64,000 nucleotides of DNA from Heliocidaris tuberculata (taxonomy: Eukaryota > Echinodermata > Echinoidea > Camarodonta > Echinometridae): contig CM046838.1 in assembly GCA_025618425.1 (NCBI GenBank), positions 10,899,752 through 10,963,751 on the forward strand. The letters run 5' to 3'. Shown here one piece after another: positions 58,215-64,000 of this stretch. The notes beneath the pieces are model-generated. The model did no database searches and was not told the DNA's origin. It saw only the letters and a list, made by a program, of their open reading frames with translations. A program made the position numbers and the translations under genes. The first letter of the stretch is position 1, and every line of letters begins with the position of its first letter.

Positions 58215-59960
58215 TGGGCAAAGACTTTTAATAGTATCAAGACAGATTACTCTCACCTACTTCCGTAGTACATTCGGCAGACGTAAATTGCTGTGTTAAA
58301 ATAGACTCGGAAAAATACGTTCGCCATAGGTATAACACGTGAAAAGATGTTTCATTTTTTCGTAATATTTCATATCTTACTCTATCTTTTTCAAGTCTGA
58401 TTTTTGCATGAGAGAAAGGATGGATAGTTCAAAAAACATTTATTGAACCTTTATTATCAATAAATGCCACTATGAATCCCCGGGATCATGCCTGTTTTTT
58501 GACATAATCATCTGCCATAGGGTTAACACGTGAAAACATGGATTTTAAGAATGATTATAGTTCCTCTTGTATTTCCTTGAATTTCATGTAAATGTGGCTT
58601 ACATGTAATTTGAGACTGAACAAGATTATTGATGGCTCAAAAAGTGGAAGGGACCCCACATAAATCCCCGGGAATATGCATGCTTTTGGCCTTCCAGCTC
58701 CCATAGGTTAACACGCAAAAACAGGGATTTTTGAATGATTATAATTCCCCCAGAATTAGATTAAAATTTTAAAAAATGTGACTTAAATAAAATTTAAAGC
58801 TCTGAAAATGTATGATTAAGTCTCAACTAGTCGAACAGACCCCGCATAAATCCCAGGGAATATGCATGCTTTTGACCCCCCAAAAGTCTCGCCTGCCATA
58901 GGTTTACACGCGAAAACAAGGAATTTTAGGATGATTTTAATTCCCATAGTTTTTATTTGAAAATATAAAAACTGTGATTCACATGTAATTTGAGGCTTTG
59001 AACAAGCTTACTGAAGGCTCAAAAAATTGAAAAGACCCCACATAAATCCCGGGGATTATGCATGCTTTTGACCAAAAAAGTCTCGCCCGCCATAGGTTTA
59101 CACGAGAAAACAAGGAATATTGGGATGATTATAATTCCCATAGTTTTTATTTGAAAATATAAAAACTGTGATTTAGATGAAATTTAAAGCTCTGAAAATG
59201 TATAATTAAGGCTCAATGAGTCCAGTAAACCCCCCATAAATCCCCGGGAATATGCATGCTTTTGGCCTTCCAGCTCCCATAGGTTAACACATGAAAAGAG
59301 GGATTTTGAAATGACTTTAATTCCCCTAGTATTTATTTGAAATTATGAAAAATGTATTTTACATGAAATTTAAAGCTCTGAAAGTGTATAATTAAGGCTC
59401 AATGAGTCCAGTAAACCCCCCATAAATCCCCGGGAATATGCATGCTTTTGGCCTTCCAGCTCCCATAGGTTAACACATGAAAAGAGGGATTTTGAAATGA
59501 CTTTAATTCCCCTAGTATTTATTTGAAATTATGAAAAATGTAATTTACATGAAATTTAAAGCTCTGAAAGTGTATAATTAAGGCTCGATGAGTCGTTTAA
59601 ACCCCCCATAAATCCCCGGGAATATGCATGCTTTTGACCAAAAAAAATAATTTGTCATATAACACGTGAAACCGTTTGTTGTTATTGATGACGTAATGTG
59701 GGCGTGTAGTATCGATCACGTGAGATCACGGCATCAAATGAGATCGTGCGCTAGCAGACGACCATGTAGCAGACGTATGTCCGCCCGCCCAGGGGCCCAG
59801 CCTAGCCGGTATTAGAAGATACTCTCACTAAATTCCAGTTCACTATTATATTTCTAATGTACCAGAGGCAAAATTCAATGTATTAAATTCATAAATTCAT
59901 ATAATCAATGTTCGACAACCGAATTACGCTTAGCTAAAATGACTGATGTGACTGATGACT
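58215..59960 (+). repeat. 1.7-kb dispersed repeat, copy 1, with internal tandem units
   Basis: Begins TGGGCAAAGACTTTTAATAG and ends near GAATTACGCTTAGCTAAAA then TGACTGATGTGA. The inside has about seven units of roughly 185-195 bp, each with CATAAATCCCCGGGAATATG, GCATGCTTTTGGCC, CCCATAGGTTAACAC and ATTTAAAGCTCTGAAA. The tail has GATCACGTGAGATCACG. Nature unknown; no coding capacity and no terminal inverted repeat seen. Confidence 0.85.
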
Positions 59961-59995
59961 ATTATGGATATGAGCCTGACACTGACAGTCCATAA

Positions 59996-60345
59996 CAGGG
60001 GCGAATGCAGGATGTAGTAAAAAAAAAAGGGGGGGGCACAAATGCAGGGCTGTCAACTTTTTGGAACTGCTAGAAGGGAGATTCGTATTTTTTTCTTCTC
60101 ACCATTCCTCCCAAAGTTGCTCCTTGGGGGGGGGGGGGGGGGGAAGGATAATTTTTTTCGCCAGTCTTCGAAAAGTTGCTCAGTTGGGGGGGGGGGAGAG
60201 GGGTGAAAGATTTTTTTCTTTTCTTCTCGCCGGCCCTCCAATTAAAAAAAAAAAGGCCCGGGGGACAATAATGTATGATTTTCTTTAAAAAAGGGGAGGG
60301 GGCATGGGCCGGGATTGTGCCCCCCCCCCCCTAAATCCGCCACTC
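59996..60345. mobile_element. MITE of the GGCGGATCC family
   Basis: Left end CAGGGGCGAATGCAGGATG, right end CCCTAAATCCGCCACTCG. The interior holds two diverged segments with TTGCTC plus G run plus TTTTTTC. Confidence 0.6.
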
Positions 60346-60537
60346 GTCCATGCCCGGACTGTCACGTCAGTCTTGCGGGGTGGGCTTTTTTACAAGTTTT
60401 CTCTGAGGGTTAATAGACCAACATTGTTAGCCTCGTAGGCTCCCAAACTAATGGTGCTCGATCCGGTTTTATTTACATTTTAGGCCGAGTCCGTGTATAC
60501 CTGTAGTTTGTAGTTCAAAAGAATGTAATTCCTATTC
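60346..60537. other. Short non-coding spacer
   Basis: Nothing recognised between two MITEs. Confidence 0.5.
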
Positions 60538-60698
60538 CAGGGGCGGATCCAGGATTTTGTAGAGGAGGGGGCACAGAGCCGAAAAGTACACAATTAAAGA
60601 GGCAATTTTTTTTATTGTGTACTTAAGGTATGCCAGTTAATTGGGTTCCAAAAAGGGGGCGCGGTCGATTCCCCCCCCCCCCCTGGATCCGCGCCTGC
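60538..60698. mobile_element. MITE of the GGCGGATCC family, short copy
   Basis: Ends CAGGGGCGGATCCAGGATTT and CCCTGGATCCGCGCCTG. CTATTC flanks both sides, a likely target duplication. The interior has GGTATGCCAGTTAATTGGGT next to a GGGGGCGC segment. Confidence 0.75.
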
Positions 60699-60901
60699 TA
60701 TTCTGTCATGGATGTGAAGAATGGGATTGCATGGTGTTGGTGGTCGATCTCATTAAATTGAACGATTGAAGGAAAAAAAAACAATAAGAGATCATTATTT
60801 TTGTCCTCATTTCTATTGGAGTCATTTTTATAGATCGGTTGTAAGAGAGAATAAGAGAATAAGAGATTATTAGAAAATGAAACCTGTGAGAGGGGGAGGG
60901 A

Positions 60902-60906
<5 letters not shown>

Positions 60907-60946
<40 letters not shown>

Positions 60947-60955
60947 GAGAGAGAC
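60907..60955. repeat. (GA)n microsatellite
   Basis: About 22 GA units with one interruption. Confidence 0.9.
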
Positions 60956-61153
60956 AAAGGGGGCTGGGGCAAAAGGAATGGAATATTCCTACAAAGACAG
61001 AATAGGACTGGTAATAAATAAATTATATCATCAGCTGCTATTGTTGGTTACTAGTTAATTCAATTCAAAATAGCCCTATACTGTTTTCTTCGCCTGTCGT
61101 CTCAAACTGCTATACAGCAGAATATTACAAATAACTTACTGTAAGTTATTTAT

Positions 61154-61401
61154 ATTGGTGGAGTATCCAGGAATGCAGGGGAGGGGGGCTCACACCTGAC
61201 GAACAAAAAAATCATCAGATGCTGTCTATTCTGAATTTTCAGACAAGCAAGGAAAAAAAAAGTTACATTTTTCATGTTCCTTCTATGCCGGGGGGGGGGG
61301 GGGGCACATAATTCCTTTCATTCGATGTGTAACTATAAGATATGTCAGATTTGGTTTTGGCTGGCACGTAGGGCACGTGCGTCCCTGGATACGCCACCAA
61401 T
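61154..61401. mobile_element. MITE of the GGCGGATCC family, variant ends
   Basis: Ends ATTGGTGGAGTATCCAGG and CCTGGATACGCCACCAAT are inverted repeats. The CTTGGATACGCCACTC sequence recurs just outside at 61418-61433, suggesting a truncated neighbour copy. Confidence 0.7.
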
Positions 61402-61433
61402 AAAAATAAGAGAATCTTGGATACGCCACTCTT

Positions 61434-62088
61434 AATTAATCTTTGTATTTAAGGATTTGCTCGCACGCAGTCTCATTTTAATAAAGCCTTTTCTGTCTTG
61501 ACTTTTAACATAAGGCCATAGATTTACATTATACGTCTATAATCCCTAAAATTTACATAAATCATGATATCAAATGAAATATTCTGATTTAGAAAAATAA
61601 AGATAGCATTTTATTTATTTATTTTTATTTTTTATTTTTACTTTTCTCGACATTCCCGTCAGATATCGCAGTGTTTGCTCATATAGAGCTTAATATCAGG
61701 GAACATGTTTGGACCATTCCCCCCCCCCCCTCCCAATCACATAAATATTAATAGAAATTTCACAGCAAATAACTTTAACAAAAATACAAACATCCCTCCT
61801 AGCTCCCCCTCCCAACTCTCTCCCTCTCCTCCATGGTGCAGTTAGAGTATGTTGATTCCTATCTGTTTTGGGACATAAGTTTGTATTTGAAGGGACAATA
61901 TCAAGATTATGCCCTTTACGGCTTTACCAAAAGCGATGTACAGAAAAAGAAGAAAAAATAAAGGAAATAAAAAATACAAACATCTTGATAAAGACTATAA
62001 CCTTCCCTCTCGGCCGATCGACATGTACCACAATATATACGCGTGCTTTATTTCGGGACTGAGCACTCTTCGTATTTAAACTCTTTGC
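61434..62088. other. Non-coding spacer
   Basis: AT-rich, with C runs near 61718 and a C/T-rich block near 61800. No gene recognised. Confidence 0.5.
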
Positions 62089-63838
62089 CCTGGGCCAAAG
62101 ACTTTTAATAGTATCAAGACAGATTACTCTCACCTACTTCCGTAGTACATTCGGTAGACGTAAATTGCTGTGTTAAAATAGACTCGGAAAAATATGTTCG
62201 CCATAGGTATAACACGTGAAAAGATGTCTCATTTTTTCTTGATATTTCATATCTTACTCTATCTTTTTCAAGTCTGATTTTTGCATGAGAGAAAGGATGG
62301 ATAGTTCAAAAAACATTTATTGAACCTTTATTATCAATAAATGCCACTATGAATCCCCGGGATCATGCCTGCTTTTTGACATAATCATCTGCCATAGGGT
62401 TAACACGTGAAAACATGGATTTTAAGAATGATTATAGTTCCTCTTGTATTTCCTTGAATTTCATGTAAATGTGGCTTACATGTAATTTGAGACTCTGAAC
62501 AAGATTAATGATGGCTCAAAAAGTGGAAGGGACTCCACATAAATCCCCGGGAATATGCATGCTTTTGGCCTTCCGGCTCCCATAGGTTAACACGCAAAAA
62601 CAGGGATTTTTGAATGATTATAATTCCCCCAGAATTAGATTAAAATTTTGAAAAATGTGACTTAAATAAAATTTAAAACTCTGAAAATGTATGATTAAGT
62701 CTCAACTAGTCGAACAGACCCCGCATAAATCCCAGGGAATATGCATGCTTTTGACCCCAAAAAAGTCTCGCCTGCCATAGGTTTACACGCGAAAACAAGG
62801 AATTTTAGGATGATTATAAATTCCATAGTTTTTATTTGAAAATATAAAAACTGTGATTTACATGTAATTTGAAGCTTTGAACAAGCTTACTGAAGGCTCA
62901 AAAAATTGAAAAGGCCCCACATAAATCCCGGGGAATATGCATGCTTTTGACCAAAACAGTCTCGCCTGCCATAGGTTTACACGCGAAAACAAGGAATATT
63001 AGGATGATTATAATTCCCATAGTTTTTATTTGAAAATATAAAAACTGTAATTTACATGAAATTTAAAGCTCTGAAAATGTATAATTAAGGCTCAATGAGT
63101 CCAGTAAACCCCCCATAAATCCCCGGGAATATGCATGCTTTTGGCCTTCCAGCTCCCATAGGTTAACACATGAAAAGAGGGATTTTGAAATGATTTTAAT
63201 TCCCCTAGTATTTATTTGAAATTATGAAAAATGTAATTTACATGAAATTTAAAGCTCTGAAAGTGTATAATTAAGGCTCAATGAGTCCGGTAAACTCCCC
63301 ATAAATCCCCGGGAATATGCATGCTTTTGGCCTTCCAGCTCCCATAGGTTAACACATGAAAAGAGGGATTTTGAAATGACTTTAATTCCCCTAGTATTTA
63401 TTTGAAATTATGAAAAATGTAATTCACATGAAATTTAAAGCTCTGAAAGTGTATAATTAAGGCTCGATGAGTCATTTAAACCCCGCATAAATCCCCGGGA
63501 ATATGCATGCTTATGACCAAAAAAAATAATTTGTCATATAACACGTGAAACCGTTTGTTGTTATTGATGACGTATGTGGGCGTGTAGTATCGATCACGTG
63601 AGATCACGACATCCAATGAGATCGTGCGCTAGCAGACGACTATGTAGCAGACGTATGTCCGCCCGCCCAAGGGCCCAGCCTAGCCGGTATTAGAAGAAAC
63701 CTCACTAAATTGAGTAAATTCCAGTTCACTATTACATTTCTAATGTACCAGAGGCAAAATTCAATGTATTAAATTCATAATTTCATATAATCAATGTTGT
63801 ACCACCGAATTACGCTTAGCCAAAATGACTGATGTGAG
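62089..63838 (+). repeat. 1.7-kb dispersed repeat, copy 2
   Basis: Nearly identical to 58215-59960 in the same orientation: starts TGGGCCAAAGACTTTTAATA, same seven internal units, same GATCACGTGAGATCACG tail, ends GAATTACGCTTAGCCAAAA then TGACTGATGTGA. It differs by scattered substitutions and small indels. Confidence 0.88.
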
Positions 63839-64000
63839 ATCATGCAATCACGAAATAGCTGAGCTGAATAGCGACCGACAAGGTGTCTAGCTCTAGCTAG
63901 GCTAGGTCTACCCCTCTGCGATCCCGATCGAGGTGGTGACGTTGCCGATGGAACTCTGTCAGTTTGCCAAAGGTGTTCGCTCATCAAAGTTTTTTACTTG
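63839..64000. other. Unassigned end of window
   Basis: After copy 2 of the 1.7-kb repeat the sequence is unlike that after copy 1. It is slightly more GC-rich (GATCCCGATCGAGGTGGTGA) but no gene is recognisable. Confidence 0.4.

Overview
The window is animal nuclear DNA, AT-rich and full of introns. It holds one large protein-coding gene followed by about 30 kb of nested transposable elements. The gene content, the tRNA-headed SINEs, the CR1-like and Tx1-like LINEs, and above all several foldback elements with tandem-repeat arms suggest a marine deuterostome, most likely an echinoderm and plausibly a sea urchin. Sea-urchin TU elements are known foldback transposons with tandem-repeat arms. The species assignment is inference.

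Positions 3866-30608 (+ strand): the 3' part of a receptor-type protein tyrosine phosphatase gene. I assembled 23 exons whose splice phases all agree, giving 2754 coding bases (917 residues plus stop). They encode part of a fibronectin III repeat, a membrane-proximal domain typical of vertebrate PTPRK/M/T/U (type R2B), one transmembrane helix, a juxtamembrane linker, an intact catalytic PTP domain D1, and a D2 domain that keeps the CX5R loop but has lost the WPD aspartate. The 5' end lies upstream of the window. Introns hold a few small repeats, a 98-bp duplication that copies a splice acceptor, and a decayed duplicate of an exon end.

Positions 30609-34111: probable 3' UTR with two AATAAA signals, then mostly featureless DNA with one small MITE. 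Positions 34116-45540: a TTAA-flanked foldback MITE, a tRNA-like SINE head, and a decayed CR1-like LINE (about 34981-41690). The LINE is interrupted by a 3.2-kb insertion (37718-40902) that itself contains a LINE fragment, a TTAA foldback inside another TTAA foldback, and a G/C-ended inverted-repeat element. A SINE, another TTAA element, LINE remnants and a GGCGGATCC-ended MITE follow. A 500-N gap (45685-46184) sits in an (AC)n/(AT)n microsatellite.

Positions 47274-50095: a Tx1/L1-like LINE 3' part, interrupted by a foldback element with 16-bp GACCGCGG-type repeats. That element hosts a hAT-like element with an 8-bp target duplication. Positions 50214-58214: two adjacent foldback elements whose interiors are satellite-like arrays in head-to-head orientation (about 5 units of ~220 bp, then about 24 units of ~215 bp). 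The array polarity of the larger one flips exactly inside a hairpin carried by each unit. Positions 58215-63840: two direct copies of a 1.7-kb repeat, each with about seven internal units of roughly 190 bp, separated by three GGCGGATCC-type MITEs.

The genes do not form a pathway. The window is one signalling gene and its mobile-element neighbourhood. All copy numbers and boundaries were read by eye.
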